Below, in pieces: positions 33,990 to 42,581 of a stretch of 64,000 nt of DNA. The translations under genes were made by a program, and so were the position numbers. Each line of letters starts with the position of its first letter. Position 1 is the stretch's first letter. Under the pieces are notes generated by a model, which searched no databases, had not been told where the DNA came from, and was given only the letters and a program-made list of their open reading frames with translations. This stretch comes from a virus, in IMG/VR virus record IMGVR_UViG_3300027749_002876, positions 434,001 to 498,000 of that record; one strand, written 5' to 3'.

Positions 33990-34310
33990 ATGGAAATTAT
34001 TATAGGATTGGTCATTTTGGCCGGAGTAGCTTGGTTCTTTTTCATGCGTAATGATAAGAAATCAGATGAGGTAGTCACATCTGCTACAGATAACGTCACT
34101 GCCCCGTACAAAGTACCAGAACCATCCGCTACTACACCAATACCGTTGGTCGCAGAAGTTATCCCAGCTGGTACGGAAGCTACAATGGCTGCACCAACTA
34201 AAGCTAAAGCACCAGCAAAGCCAAAGGCGCCGGCTAAGCCAAAAGCAACAACTGCTAAAGTTTCGGCAAAAGCTAAAGCACCTGCAAAGCCAAAAGCACC
34301 AAAAGCTTAA
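33990..34310 (+). CDS. membrane-anchored Ala/Lys/Pro-rich protein, 106 aa
   Basis: ATG 33990 is chosen for its TAGGAG site. One TM helix (MEIIIGLVILAGVAWFFFM), an acidic linker, then a histone H1-like tail built from AKAPAKPKAP repeats. The basic tail would lie in the cytoplasm or virion interior and could bind DNA. Shares its stop with the next start (TAATG). Confidence 0.65.
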   Translation: MEIIIGLVILAGVAWFFFMRNDKKSDEVVTSATDNVTAPYKVPEPSATTPIPLVAEVIPAGTEATMAAPTKAKAPAKPKAPAKPKATTAKVSAKAKAPAKPKAPKA

Positions 34311-35011
34311 TGAATATAGGGTTTGATGTTATTAGCGACCTTAATCTGGCCGCTGAAGATAGCTTTGATTGGGAAGATAAGGCAACAAGCCTATACCTAA
34401 TTATAGCAGGAAATATAAGCAATGATTTGCGAGTAATACATCAAACACTGGTTCATCTATCAAAATTTTATCAGGGTATCTTTTATATGCCCGGATCGTT
34501 AGAACACGATTCAATGCACCTTATAAAAAACAGATACAGAGAAATAGTAGAACTCTGTAGACCATTGAAAAAAGTAGCATGTCTATATAGATATGTAGTT
34601 ATCATCAATGGTGTTGCCGTTCTAGGAGCAAATGGATGGTACGGTAATAAAAATGATTTGACCGACTCTTTAGAGAAGCTACATCTACATTCACAGCAAG
34701 TAGAAGATGTAACTTATCTGGGTGCTAGTTTAGAAAGACTTCAACTACATCTGGACGTTAAGAAAATAATTGTAGTTACACATAGTTCCCCTAGTCCCGA
34801 GTTGTTCTTTAAAGAAAATCCACCCGATCTTGATGTTCAAATTCCAATGATGCAAGTATTAGGAAATGATTCAGAAAATAAAGTAGTTACTTGGGTTTAT
34901 GGTAGCTACAACAAAAATGTTGAAACTACTATCAATAACATAAATTATGTAAACAATTCATGTTATGATAAAAATCCTTATTGGCCTAAAAGAATTGATG
35001 TAGAAGTTTAA
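34310..35011 (+). CDS. catalytically degenerate metallophosphoesterase-like protein
   Basis: 233 residues that follow the calcineurin-phosphoesterase order while losing its metal ligands. FDVISDLNL has Asn12 for His. LIIAGNISND has Asn35 for Asp. FYMPGSLEHDS replaces GNHE. The WVYGSYNKN segment replaces the GHxH motif. One His remains in VVTHSSPSPEL. Related overall to the intact enzyme at 26207. It could be a binding protein or decoy. The frame is intact and coupled to the preceding gene, so it is not simply decayed. Confidence 0.65.
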   Translation: MNIGFDVISDLNLAAEDSFDWEDKATSLYLIIAGNISNDLRVIHQTLVHLSKFYQGIFYMPGSLEHDSMHLIKNRYREIVELCRPLKKVACLYRYVVIINGVAVLGANGWYGNKNDLTDSLEKLHLHSQQVEDVTYLGASLERLQLHLDVKKIIVVTHSSPSPELFFKENPPDLDVQIPMMQVLGNDSENKVVTWVYGSYNKNVETTINNINYVNNSCYDKNPYWPKRIDVEV

Positions 35012-35316
35012 TTAACATCAGCTTCAACTTTAACCTGTAGAGGGAATCCCTGACTACGTGCATCAAGTGTAACTTCAATCCCGCGCTGTTCTGCAATCTC
35101 ATATGGTAATACAGCAACTATAGCACTACCCTGTTGATGAATATTTTCAGTTAGTGATGTAGCAGTATCTTGATTATAATTAAAATACCCGATTAAACTG
35201 TTAACCACAAAATTCATACTGGTAACTTCATCGTTCATATAAATGACTCTATAGAGTGGTGGTTCAGCAAGATTTATGTTTGGGCTGATTTTAATTTTAA
35301 TATCTGTTTTGGACAT
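35008..35316 (-). CDS. clpS: ClpS adaptor
   Basis: 102 residues with the ClpS core PPLYRVIYMNDEVTSMNFVV, including the Asn-Asp pair that recognises N-degron substrates, the pocket His in NIHQQGSAIVAV, and a closing PLQVKVEAD. ClpS normally delivers N-end-rule substrates to ClpA; no clpA is seen in this window, so it probably works on host ClpAP. It overlaps the convergent gene at 34310 by four bases. Perfect late promoter upstream. Confidence 0.9.
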   Translation of the reverse strand: MSKTDIKIKISPNINLAEPPLYRVIYMNDEVTSMNFVVNSLIGYFNYNQDTATSLTENIHQQGSAIVAVLPYEIAEQRGIEVTLDARSQGFPLQVKVEADVN

Positions 35317-35334
35317 AGTGTTAAGTTAGTTATA

Positions 35335-35356
35335 TGTGCGAGTGTTACCCCGCACA
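35335..35356 (-). ncRNA. 5' leader hairpin of clpS
   Basis: TGTGCG and CGCACA form a 6-bp stem around a 10-base loop, starting at the predicted late transcript start. No T run follows on the minus strand, so it is not a clear terminator. Confidence 0.45.
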
Positions 35357-35358
35357 TT

Positions 35359-35366
35359 TATTTATA
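35359..35366 (-). promoter_or_regulatory. T4-type late promoter (perfect TATAAATA)
   Basis: TATAAATA on the minus strand, 42 bases before the clpS ATG. Confidence 0.75.
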
Positions 35367-35380
35367 TAAAATTTATTATA

Positions 35381-35830
35381 TTACTTAGTGTAATTTATTG
35401 CAATAGATTTCGGCTTCTTTTCTTCAGGAACTTTACGTTCTAAAAAGATAGAAAGAATTCCATTCTTTACTTCAGCATGTATAACCTCCACATGTTCAGC
35501 TAATGGGAATGTCTGTGTGAAATCTCTACTGCTTAGTCCTCGATGTAAATATTCATAATTAATTACTTCTTCACGTACCCTAGATCCAGATACAATTAGT
35601 GCATTGTTATCTAATTTAACATCTAATTCATCTTCACCAAACCCGGCTACTGCAATTTCAATGGTTACAGTTTCCTCACCTGTTTTAATTACATTGTGTG
35701 GTGGATAATTAGTATTAGTTTGTCCAGCTGTTAAACGCATTAGTTCGTCTAACATAGAATCAAATCCGATTCCAAATTTGTGTATAGATGGAATATCTAT
35801 AGCACGAAGGGTTAAAGTTTTTGTTGTCAT
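35381..35830 (-). CDS. hsp20: small heat-shock protein (Hsp20/IbpA family)
   Basis: 149 residues with an alpha-crystallin domain: YPPHNVIKTGEETVTIEIAV, AGFGEDELDVKLDNNALIVS, YLHRGLSSRDFTQTFPLAEH, VKNGILSIFLER. The C-terminal SIAI resembles the I-x-I motif used for oligomerisation. Holds unfolding proteins for DnaK refolding; dnaK is directly upstream. The leader carries a hairpin shared with the dnaK leader. Confidence 0.92.
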   Translation of the reverse strand: MTTKTLTLRAIDIPSIHKFGIGFDSMLDELMRLTAGQTNTNYPPHNVIKTGEETVTIEIAVAGFGEDELDVKLDNNALIVSGSRVREEVINYEYLHRGLSSRDFTQTFPLAEHVEVIHAEVKNGILSIFLERKVPEEKKPKSIAINYTK

Positions 35831-35836
35831 GTTTTT

Positions 35837-35887
35837 CTCCTATTAAGCAAGTTTATGACTATCGGGCCCGCAGAATGCGGCACCCGA
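35837..35887 (-). ncRNA. structured 5' leader of hsp20 (homologous to dnaK leader)
   Basis: Hairpin 35862-35887: outer arms TCGGG/CCCGA, TG bulge on the 5' side, inner arms CCGCA/TGCGG, TTC loop, single G on the 3' side. It is followed by CTTGCTTAATAGGAG, nearly the same box that precedes dnaK. Confidence 0.6.
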
Positions 35888-35888
35888 T

Positions 35889-35896
35889 TTTTTATC
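35889..35896 (-). promoter_or_regulatory. late-promoter-like element of hsp20
   Basis: GATAAAAA (one mismatch from GATAAATA), directly before the hsp20 leader hairpin, at a position similar to the dnaK promoter. Weak alone. Confidence 0.45.
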
Positions 35897-35900
35897 TAAT

Positions 35901-37796
35901 TTAATTAGATTCTTTTACTTCCGCATCAACTACATTGTCATTAGCATTCTTTGCTTCTGTAGCTTCTTTGGCTTTTTGTTCCTCATCATATTTGATTTTT
36001 GTGATGGGACTAATTGCTTCGTATAAGTCTTTGATTTTGTTTTCAATTTCTTCTACGTCTGTTCCAGCTAATGCAACTTCCAATGCATCAATGCTATTAG
36101 ATGCTTTTTCTTTTTCTTCTGCTGTAACACTATCTCCGTGCTTCTCGTAGTCTTTACGGAAACTGTTCAATGTTGATTCGCCGTTATTTTTTGCTTGAAT
36201 AAATTTAACTTGTTTGGCATCAGATTCAGCATTTGCTTCAGCATCATTAACCATTTGTTGAATTTCTCTTTCAGTTAGTCCTGAATCAGATTTGATAGTA
36301 ATCTTATTCTCTTTGCCTGTACCTTTATCTTTGGCACTTACATTAAGAATACCATTTGCATCAATATCTAACGTGACTTCAATTTGAGGAACACCACGCA
36401 TTGATGGAGGAATGCCCTCTAAATTAAATTCACCTAATATCTTATTGTATGTAAACAAATCACGTTCACCTTGTGCAACCTTAATAGTTACTGCAGGTTG
36501 ATTGTCTTCCGCTGTACTAAACACTTGACTATGCTTAGTTGGGATAGTTGTATTCTTCTTAATCAATTTAGTGAATACACCGCCACTTGTTTCAATACCC
36601 AAACTCAGTGGTGTCACATCCAATAACAATACGTCAGTGCGTTCACCGGCTAATACACTACCTTGAAGTGCCGCACCTGCCGCCACTGCTTCATCAGGAT
36701 TAACATCTTTGCGTGGTGCCTGACCAAACAACTTCTCAACTGTTTCTTGTACTTTGGGCATACGTGTCATACCACCAACAAGAATAACCTCATCAATGTC
36801 AGCAATTTTAACACCGGCATCTTGTATAGCTTGTTGACATGGTTTGATACTACGTTGAATCAATTCATCAACTAACAATTCTAATTTAGCACGACTTAAT
36901 TTAACATTTAAGTGTTTAGGTCCACTAACATCGGCTGTGATATATGGCAAGTTAACATCTGTTTGAGCACTACTACTTAACTCAATCTTTGCTTTCTCAG
37001 CCGCATCTTTCATCCGTTGCAATGCCAATACATCTTTGGTTAAGTCAATACCGTTGTCTTTCTTAAACTCATCAACTAAGAAGTCCATGATACGTTGGTC
37101 AAAGTCTTCGCCACCTAAGAACGTATCACCATTTGTTGATAATACTTCAATTTGTGTTTCACCATCAACATCTGCTAATTCAATAATACTTACATCAAAT
37201 GTACCACCACCTAAGTCATAAACAGCAATCTTACGGTCCGTTTTATCTTTTTTATCTACACCATATGCTAGTGCAGCCGCAGTAGGTTCGTTGATAATAC
37301 GCAATACTTCTAGTCCTGCAATACGTCCTGCGTCTTTAGTTGCTTGACGTTGGCTATCATTGAAGTAAGCTGGAACTGTAATAACTGCTTGAGTAACTGT
37401 TGTACCCAAATAGTCTTCAGCAGTCTTTTTCATCTTACGTAATACTTCAGCACTGATTTGCGGTGGTGCTAATTTTTGCCCATTAGACTCAACCCATGCA
37501 TCGCCATTGTCTGCCTTAATGATTTTGTATGGCATCAAGTCAATATCTTTTTGAACCGCTTGTTCTGTGAACTTACGACCAATCAATCGCTTGGCAGCAT
37601 AGATTGTATTCTTTGGGTTTGTAACTGATTGACGTTTGGCACTTGCACCTACTAATATCTCATCATTGGCATAGGCAACGATTGAGGGTGTAGTTCTTGC
37701 ACCTTCACTGTTTTCAATTATTTTGGGGATTCCGTTTTCAATAACGGCTACGCAGGAATTTGTGGTTCCGAGGTCTATTCCAATTACTTTGCTCAT
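35901..37796 (-). CDS. dnaK: molecular chaperone DnaK (Hsp70)
   Basis: ATG 37796 ([20 protein letters not shown]) with AAAGGAG is preferred over an in-frame start 51 bases upstream. 631 residues, full length: ATPase domain with [23 protein letters not shown] and [10 protein letters not shown]; linker DVTPLSLG; substrate-binding domain; acidic tail. No dnaJ or grpE is visible, so host co-chaperones are presumably used. The late promoter and structured leader suggest expression during virion assembly. Confidence 0.97.
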   Translation of the reverse strand: MSKVIGIDLGTTNSCVAVIENGIPKIIENSEGARTTPSIVAYANDEILVGASAKRQSVTNPKNTIYAAKRLIGRKFTEQAVQKDIDLMPYKIIKADNGDAWVESNGQKLAPPQISAEVLRKMKKTAEDYLGTTVTQAVITVPAYFNDSQRQATKDAGRIAGLEVLRIINEPTAAALAYGVDKKDKTDRKIAVYDLGGGTFDVSIIELADVDGETQIEVLSTNGDTFLGGEDFDQRIMDFLVDEFKKDNGIDLTKDVLALQRMKDAAEKAKIELSSSAQTDVNLPYITADVSGPKHLNVKLSRAKLELLVDELIQRSIKPCQQAIQDAGVKIADIDEVILVGGMTRMPKVQETVEKLFGQAPRKDVNPDEAVAAGAALQGSVLAGERTDVLLLDVTPLSLGIETSGGVFTKLIKKNTTIPTKHSQVFSTAEDNQPAVTIKVAQGERDLFTYNKILGEFNLEGIPPSMRGVPQIEVTLDIDANGILNVSAKDKGTGKENKITIKSDSGLTEREIQQMVNDAEANAESDAKQVKFIQAKNNGESTLNSFRKDYEKHGDSVTAEEKEKASNSIDALEVALAGTDVEEIENKIKDLYEAISPITKIKYDEEQKAKEATEAKNANDNVVDAEVKESN

Positions 37797-37801
37797 TTTT
37801 T

Positions 37802-37850
37802 CTCCTTTATAAAGCAAGATTCTAATTTCAGACCCGATAATCGGCATCTG
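37802..37850 (-). ncRNA. structured 5' leader of dnaK (homologous to hsp20 leader)
   Basis: Hairpin 37829-37850: outer arms CAGA/TCTG, TG bulge, inner arms CCGA/TCGG, TTA loop, single G on the 3' side, then CTTGCTTTATAAAGGAG before the ATG. Same shape as the hsp20 leader with compensating stem changes. Confidence 0.6.
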
Positions 37851-37856
37851 AGTACA

Positions 37857-37864
37857 TATTTATC
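37857..37864 (-). promoter_or_regulatory. T4-type late promoter of dnaK
   Basis: GATAAATA on the minus strand, 60 bases before the dnaK ATG. Confidence 0.7.
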
Positions 37865-37894
37865 ATATTGATAATACGTAAAAAATTCTATTAT

Positions 37895-38110
37895 TTAAAA
37901 GTCTTTCTTAGGAAGACTTTGGTCTCTTAAAAATTTCTGCCACCTACGTTTAGCTTGACTTTTTGCTAGTTTACGTTTGATAGTAGGTTTTACGAATTCT
38001 TGACGGTCACGTACCTCTTGTAAGGTGCCGTAGTCTGCGATAACTTTTTTAAATTTCCGCAATGCTTTGTCTACGTTTCCATCCTGAACTAAAACTTTCC
38101 TACCTCTCAT
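37895..38110 (-). CDS. rpsU: ribosomal protein bS21
   Basis: 71 residues: [20 protein letters not shown], then FKKVIADYGTLQEVRDRQEF, VKPTIKRKLAKSQAKRRWQK and SLPKKDF, the S21 layout with helical, highly basic C-terminal half. S21 sits on the 30S platform near the anti-SD region and influences mRNA selection. Phage-encoded S21 is known in several environmental phages. Overlaps the clpX stop (ATGA), so it is co-translated with clpX. Confidence 0.95.
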   Translation of the reverse strand: MRGRKVLVQDGNVDKALRKFKKVIADYGTLQEVRDRQEFVKPTIKRKLAKSQAKRRWQKFLRDQSLPKKDF

Positions 38111-39309
38111 ACTATAACTGTTGGCTCCAAAATTTGTTTTCTATCTATATTTATGTTTAGTACATTATTATCACGGTACTTTTTAGTGTAGAACATGTGA
38201 GGCATCAATACACGCTCAATTTCAGTATGCAATCCACGTGCCCCTGTCTTAAGTGACAATGTATTCTCTGCTAATTGGTCTAGTGCATCTACCGTAAAGC
38301 TTAAATCAATGTTGTCCAAGCTTAACAAGTACTTGTATTGGTCAATATAGTTATTTTTGATTCCGGTCAATACTGTGATTAACTCATCTTTTGTCAAATC
38401 TTCCACATTGACTGTTGTAGTAAAACGACCAATGAACTCGGGAATCATACCAAATTTAACTAAGTCATCTGGACTAACATTACTTAAATTACCATCAGTG
38501 TTGGCGTTTTTAATTTGAGCGCCAAATCCAATACTTGTACCGTTTTCACGATTGCTAACAATACCCTTTAATCCAACAAATGCACCGCCAGCAATGAATA
38601 AGATATTCTTAGTATTGATTTCAATCATATCTCCACCGGGATGTTTACGTCCACCACCAGCTGGAATACGACAAACAGTACCTTCAACCAGTTTAAGTAA
38701 TGCTTGTTGAACACCTTCACCTGACACATCACGTGTGATATTAGCACTTTCACCTTTACGGGCAATCTTGTCAATCTCGTCAATGAATACAATGCCACGC
38801 TCGGCTAGTTTAACGTCACCACCTGCGGCATTGAGTAGCATACTAATCATTGATTCAACATCATCACCTACATAACCTGCTTCTGTAATACTTGTTGCAT
38901 CTGCTACGATGAAGGGCACTTTAAGATATTTTGCTACTGTTTTAGCAAGTAAGGTTTTACCTGAACCAGTTGGTCCTACTAGTAATACATTACCTTTAGA
39001 AATCTCTAAGTCTTTAGGTGGTTTGTTGATACGTTTATAGTGATTAGCAATAGCCACACTTAATACTTTTTTAGCATTGTGTTGACCAACTACATGAGTA
39101 TCAAGGAAATCTTTAATAGACTCTGGATCATATGATACTGCATCTTCTATTACAAATTCGTTCTTGGATTCATCGTCTACCATTAATGTATTGCATAATT
39201 CTACGCAATCACTACAGATAGCTACTTCTTCACTTACAATCAATTTTTTTACATTGTCTTTGTGGTTATCACAAAAGGAACAACGGTTGAGTTTATTTTC
39301 TGTTGACAT
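38107..39309 (-). CDS. clpX: ClpX unfoldase
   Basis: 400 residues. N-terminal zinc domain ([22 protein letters not shown]), Walker [14 protein letters not shown], pore loop [12 protein letters not shown], Walker [14 protein letters not shown], an IGFGAQIKN loop that docks on ClpP, and sensor region [10 protein letters not shown]. All needed elements are present, including the IGF loop, so it can pair with phage or host ClpP. The ATG lies five bases after a GATAAGTA late element. Confidence 0.96.
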   Translation of the reverse strand: MSTENKLNRCSFCDNHKDNVKKLIVSEEVAICSDCVELCNTLMVDDESKNEFVIEDAVSYDPESIKDFLDTHVVGQHNAKKVLSVAIANHYKRINKPPKDLEISKGNVLLVGPTGSGKTLLAKTVAKYLKVPFIVADATSITEAGYVGDDVESMISMLLNAAGGDVKLAERGIVFIDEIDKIARKGESANITRDVSGEGVQQALLKLVEGTVCRIPAGGGRKHPGGDMIEINTKNILFIAGGAFVGLKGIVSNRENGTSIGFGAQIKNANTDGNLSNVSPDDLVKFGMIPEFIGRFTTTVNVEDLTKDELITVLTGIKNNYIDQYKYLLSLDNIDLSFTVDALDQLAENTLSLKTGARGLHTEIERVLMPHMFYTKKYRDNNVLNINIDRKQILEPTVIV

Positions 39310-39314
39310 ATTAA

Positions 39315-39322
39315 TACTTATC
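39315..39322 (-). promoter_or_regulatory. late promoter variant of clpX, leaderless arrangement
   Basis: GATAAGTA, five bases (TTAAT), then ATG 39309. Same variant (A to G) as at 33396. Confidence 0.65.
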
Positions 39323-39346
39323 TACAATTTATTGTTTAAATGATTT

Positions 39347-40315
39347 TTATGGACAACTACTGTCATCTACTACTGACAACTCAATATTGTGAATATATTT
39401 TATTGCCTCTTCCATATTGGTTAGTCTTAATTCTATTAAGTTTTTTTCTGTTTGATTTCCGTATACTACTAGTGTAGAACCCAAATCATAAAAAGCTGGC
39501 TTCTTACCTACAACAGAATCTGGCACATAACATTGCTTAAACGTTATAGTATTCTTAAAATCTTTAATAGTTAACAAAATGTTAGGTTTATTTCTTTGCA
39601 TTTTATCTCTAATAGTCGATGTAATAATCATATCGTTAAACTTATATTGATTTTTACTACCAATAACCCAATCTTTAGGATCCTTTGCCATTACAGTAAC
39701 ATTGCTCGGGCTGGGTGTTAACAATCCATTACTGCCATCCTCTAATATCTTCAATGCTTCATTAAATGAAACAATGTAGTTATAGTTCCATTTCAATTCT
39801 AATGGAATTTCAATGATACCATTGCGATAGCTATCCACTTTAAATTGATGAACCCCTTGAGTAACAGTAAATGCTTTTTTGGGATAGTCATTTAATACTT
39901 GGTTTAACAATCTATCTGCGTTAGCTTTTACTTGTAGAAATGTTTTATATTGGTTAGAGTGTTTATCAGTATCAAAGTTTTTAACTTCTTTACCCACTCC
40001 TAATATTCTATCGGATAACTTACTACTGGCTACTTGAACATCAACAATAACTTGAATATGATTTCCCAATTTAAATGTGTTAATGATTTTGTAATCAGTT
40101 ACATAACCGGCACTATAAACTAAAATTTCATCTTTAACTAGTTTATAGTTGACAGATTCACGTTCTGTGGTTACGACTGAGCCAGCAACAATCTCAATCG
40201 CTGTTCTAAAAGCATTTAGTTTAGCTTCCTCGAACGTAGATCCTTGACCACTAACCTGCAATGCGTTAGCAAAAGGTGCTACCAGACATAATAACACTAA
40301 TAATAGTCTTTTCAT
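39347..40315 (-). CDS. secreted protein with FlgT/LPP20-like N-terminal domain
   Basis: 322 residues with a signal peptide (MKRLLLVLLCLVAPFANA). Next comes GQGSTFEEAKLNAFRTAIEI and GSVVTTERESVNYKLVKDEI, the pattern of FlgT N-terminal or LPP20-type periplasmic domains. C-terminal half is beta-rich with a Cys pair region. Directly follows the lipoprotein gene, sharing one base, so the two probably form an envelope-located pair. Role unknown. Confidence 0.65.
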   Translation of the reverse strand: MKRLLLVLLCLVAPFANALQVSGQGSTFEEAKLNAFRTAIEIVAGSVVTTERESVNYKLVKDEILVYSAGYVTDYKIINTFKLGNHIQVIVDVQVASSKLSDRILGVGKEVKNFDTDKHSNQYKTFLQVKANADRLLNQVLNDYPKKAFTVTQGVHQFKVDSYRNGIIEIPLELKWNYNYIVSFNEALKILEDGSNGLLTPSPSNVTVMAKDPKDWVIGSKNQYKFNDMIITSTIRDKMQRNKPNILLTIKDFKNTITFKQCYVPDSVVGKKPAFYDLGSTLVVYGNQTEKNLIELRLTNMEEAIKYIHNIELSVVDDSSCP

Positions 40316-40983
40316 TATTGACCAAAGCGTTTACGCATATACATTGCGGCACGTTCAGTATCATGGTCCCAACGAATAACTGCCTTAACAGTTTGTCTAT
40401 CTACGATTTCAGCATCTTTAAGTAATGCACCACGTAGTTTACCTTCAGCATTGTTACGAATGCTTTCACTCAGTGTACGAACAACCTCGTTATTGTTTTC
40501 ACGTACAGCAAAGTTTGTGTCTTTGCTTGCATCTTGGTCACTCATTTCAACTGCTTCATCGGCACTGATACGATTTTTAATACGATCCTGAGCCTTCTCT
40601 ACATTCTTTGTAACAGTATTAGAAAAGTTGTTTGAACTAACACCCTCATTCATAAAACGAATTAGTCTTGCCTTCGCATCCATCTCTGCGGCAATAAATG
40701 CACGTTCACGTAATGCTTCACTATTGCCAAAACTATTTGCATAGCCGGTAACTTCAATAGATTGGATTTCACCCTTGACACACAATGCATCAGTAACACC
40801 AAACATACCTGTGCCAAATGCACAAGACCATTCAATCTTGATACCCTGTCGTTTAAAACTAGAGGTAAGTTTTTGTGTATTAATTGCAGTAATGGGCGCA
40901 GATTCTACACTTGCTTTTTTACTGGTTGACGAACATCCAGCTAGCACCAATGCTACTGAAATTGCTACTAGTTTGAGTTTCAT
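40315..40983 (-). CDS. LPP20-like lipoprotein
   Basis: ATG 40983 gives a clean lipoprotein signal (MKLKLVAISVALVLAGCSST, lipobox LAGC, Cys17) with GGAG upstream; the longer ORF does not. 222 residues. Contains ALRERAFIAAEMDAKARLIR, the LPP20 helix pattern. Would be anchored in the outer or inner membrane. The CFGTGMF region has extra Cys. Together with the gene at 39347 it may alter the host envelope or block superinfection; inference only. Confidence 0.75.
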   Translation of the reverse strand: MKLKLVAISVALVLAGCSSTSKKASVESAPITAINTQKLTSSFKRQGIKIEWSCAFGTGMFGVTDALCVKGEIQSIEVTGYANSFGNSEALRERAFIAAEMDAKARLIRFMNEGVSSNNFSNTVTKNVEKAQDRIKNRISADEAVEMSDQDASKDTNFAVRENNNEVVRTLSESIRNNAEGKLRGALLKDAEIVDRQTVKAVIRWDHDTERAAMYMRKRFGQ

Positions 40984-41013
40984 ATATACTCCGATTTTGT
41001 TAAAGATGTGTTT

Positions 41014-41042
41014 ATTATACACTACTTTTAACTAAACGTCAA
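41014..41042 (-). promoter_or_regulatory. sigma70-like promoter
   Basis: TTGACG (41042-41037), 17-bp spacer, TATAAT (41019-41014), for the lipoprotein operon. The upstream gene's TGA stop is embedded in the -35 box. Confidence 0.8.
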
Positions 41043-42574
41043 CTATTTTGGTTACCCTTTTGAATTTTAATGTAATCTTCAATTTGGTAACGCTCATTGT
41101 CTGACAACAATTCTGGGTCATACTCGCCCTTTGCAATCATATCAATAAGGTAATCAATGTATTTGGTATTGTACAAGTATGTATTGCTAGAAGTTTTGGC
41201 AATTTCAATCCAATTTTGTCCATCAAATTTGTAAACTTTATTGGGTAATACATCTACACGGGTGAACACATCACCTTTATCCGAGGAATCAGGAAACTTT
41301 GGTCCAAACCCACTGGTAATCTGTTTACCCGAATCTACTGAGATTTTTAAGAATTCCGGATGCATACTGAATAATGCTTCTTTTTGCATATGTTTACCTT
41401 CGTATGCAACATATCCGCCTGGTAATTCTTTAAACGGTAAATCCTGTTTTACCAACATAGTGTGATCCTCATCTGCTGTGAGTTCAACATCAGGTTCTTT
41501 TGTAGCAACCATTGGCTTAGTATCAAAATGAACGAATGGTTTATTCAAATATGGATGTTGTTTTAGTATTGATTCTTCTTCAAAAGGACCATCACTAACG
41601 TCACATAATTTATTTGGGCAAAATAGACCGATGCCAGTAGCATTTATCAATTCAGTACCACACATATAACAGTTGATTGGTTCATTAACCGATTCTTTAA
41701 TCTGTACAATTTGGCCATCTGTTAATGGCCCATCATCAGGTTCATATGCTGGTTCTGTGACAGTGGGAGTTGATACTGGTTCAGTCCCTAGAGGGCTGTC
41801 ACCCTCCTCATCCCATTCTTTACTTGCATTGGCAGCTAATACTAAAGCAATAGCTAAAGGATCAAATACAATAACAAGTAAAATAATAACCCAACGCACT
41901 GATGCCTCTAACATATTGGTATCAGCGTTGTCACCATATATCAACGCGGCAATGTATTTTATCGGACCGACTTCTGCCTCAACCTTGCGTACCTCGGAAG
42001 CAATAGGGGCTCGTTCTTCATTAAGTATTGTAATTTTTTTCTGTTCGGCTTCAATCTCAGCAAGGAGACGCCCACGTTCCTTTTGTTGACCCCTACGTAC
42101 AGCCACGGCCTTATCTGCACCCGTTTCTGTTGTACTTCGACCCATAATTTGGTCCACTGCCTCATCCATTTGTTTGAGAGCTTTGCGATTAACATCTATA
42201 TTTTCCTTTGATATTTTAATCTTCTCATCGTATAATGCAATCTTAGATTGTACATCACCTGAGGTAACACCTTGTTCCATGTGTGCTTTGCTTAAGAAGC
42301 CAAAGATACCCATGCTTGTTAATAGTGCAAGTGCAATAACAGCAGGTACAAGATATAGTTTAAGTAAGAAGCCGGCACGATTCCAATACTTACGTAGCCA
42401 AACAGTTGTGGTAATCTTACCTATTTCAAGGATACCGCCCATGATGATAACAGGAACAACCGCACCTGCAAAGATGGCGGTTAATCCAATGATACTATAC
42501 CAGGCTGCGACTGAGCTAAGTGCAAGAGCAACCAATAGTGTAAGATTTGAGAATGATAGAAATTTTAAGCGCAT
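41039..42574 (-). CDS. multi-span membrane protein with coiled coil and zinc ribbon, 511 aa
   Basis: Four hydrophobic helices (LTLLVALALSSVAAWYS, IFAGAVVPVIIMGGILEIG, VIALALLTSMGIFGFLS and, after a coiled coil of residues 115-205, WVIILLVIVFDPLAIALVLA). The cytoplasmic C-terminal part has a zinc-ribbon-like CYMCG...CPNKLC. I recall similar membrane proteins from marine T4-like phages. Function unknown. Confidence 0.65.
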   Translation of the reverse strand: MRLKFLSFSNLTLLVALALSSVAAWYSIIGLTAIFAGAVVPVIIMGGILEIGKITTTVWLRKYWNRAGFLLKLYLVPAVIALALLTSMGIFGFLSKAHMEQGVTSGDVQSKIALYDEKIKISKENIDVNRKALKQMDEAVDQIMGRSTTETGADKAVAVRRGQQKERGRLLAEIEAEQKKITILNEERAPIASEVRKVEAEVGPIKYIAALIYGDNADTNMLEASVRWVIILLVIVFDPLAIALVLAANASKEWDEEGDSPLGTEPVSTPTVTEPAYEPDDGPLTDGQIVQIKESVNEPINCYMCGTELINATGIGLFCPNKLCDVSDGPFEEESILKQHPYLNKPFVHFDTKPMVATKEPDVELTADEDHTMLVKQDLPFKELPGGYVAYEGKHMQKEALFSMHPEFLKISVDSGKQITSGFGPKFPDSSDKGDVFTRVDVLPNKVYKFDGQNWIEIAKTSSNTYLYNTKYIDYLIDMIAKGEYDPELLSDNERYQIEDYIKIQKGNQNS

Positions 42575-42581
42575 CTAATAT

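Noticed and set aside
35862-35887. Hairpin between dnaK and hsp20 as terminator of dnaK
   Set aside because: The T run lies on the plus-strand side only; on the minus strand, where dnaK is transcribed, no T run follows the stem.
40775-41035. Plus-strand 86-codon ORF opposite the lipoprotein gene
   Set aside because: No ribosome binding site or promoter; it is the shadow of a well-supported lipoprotein gene.
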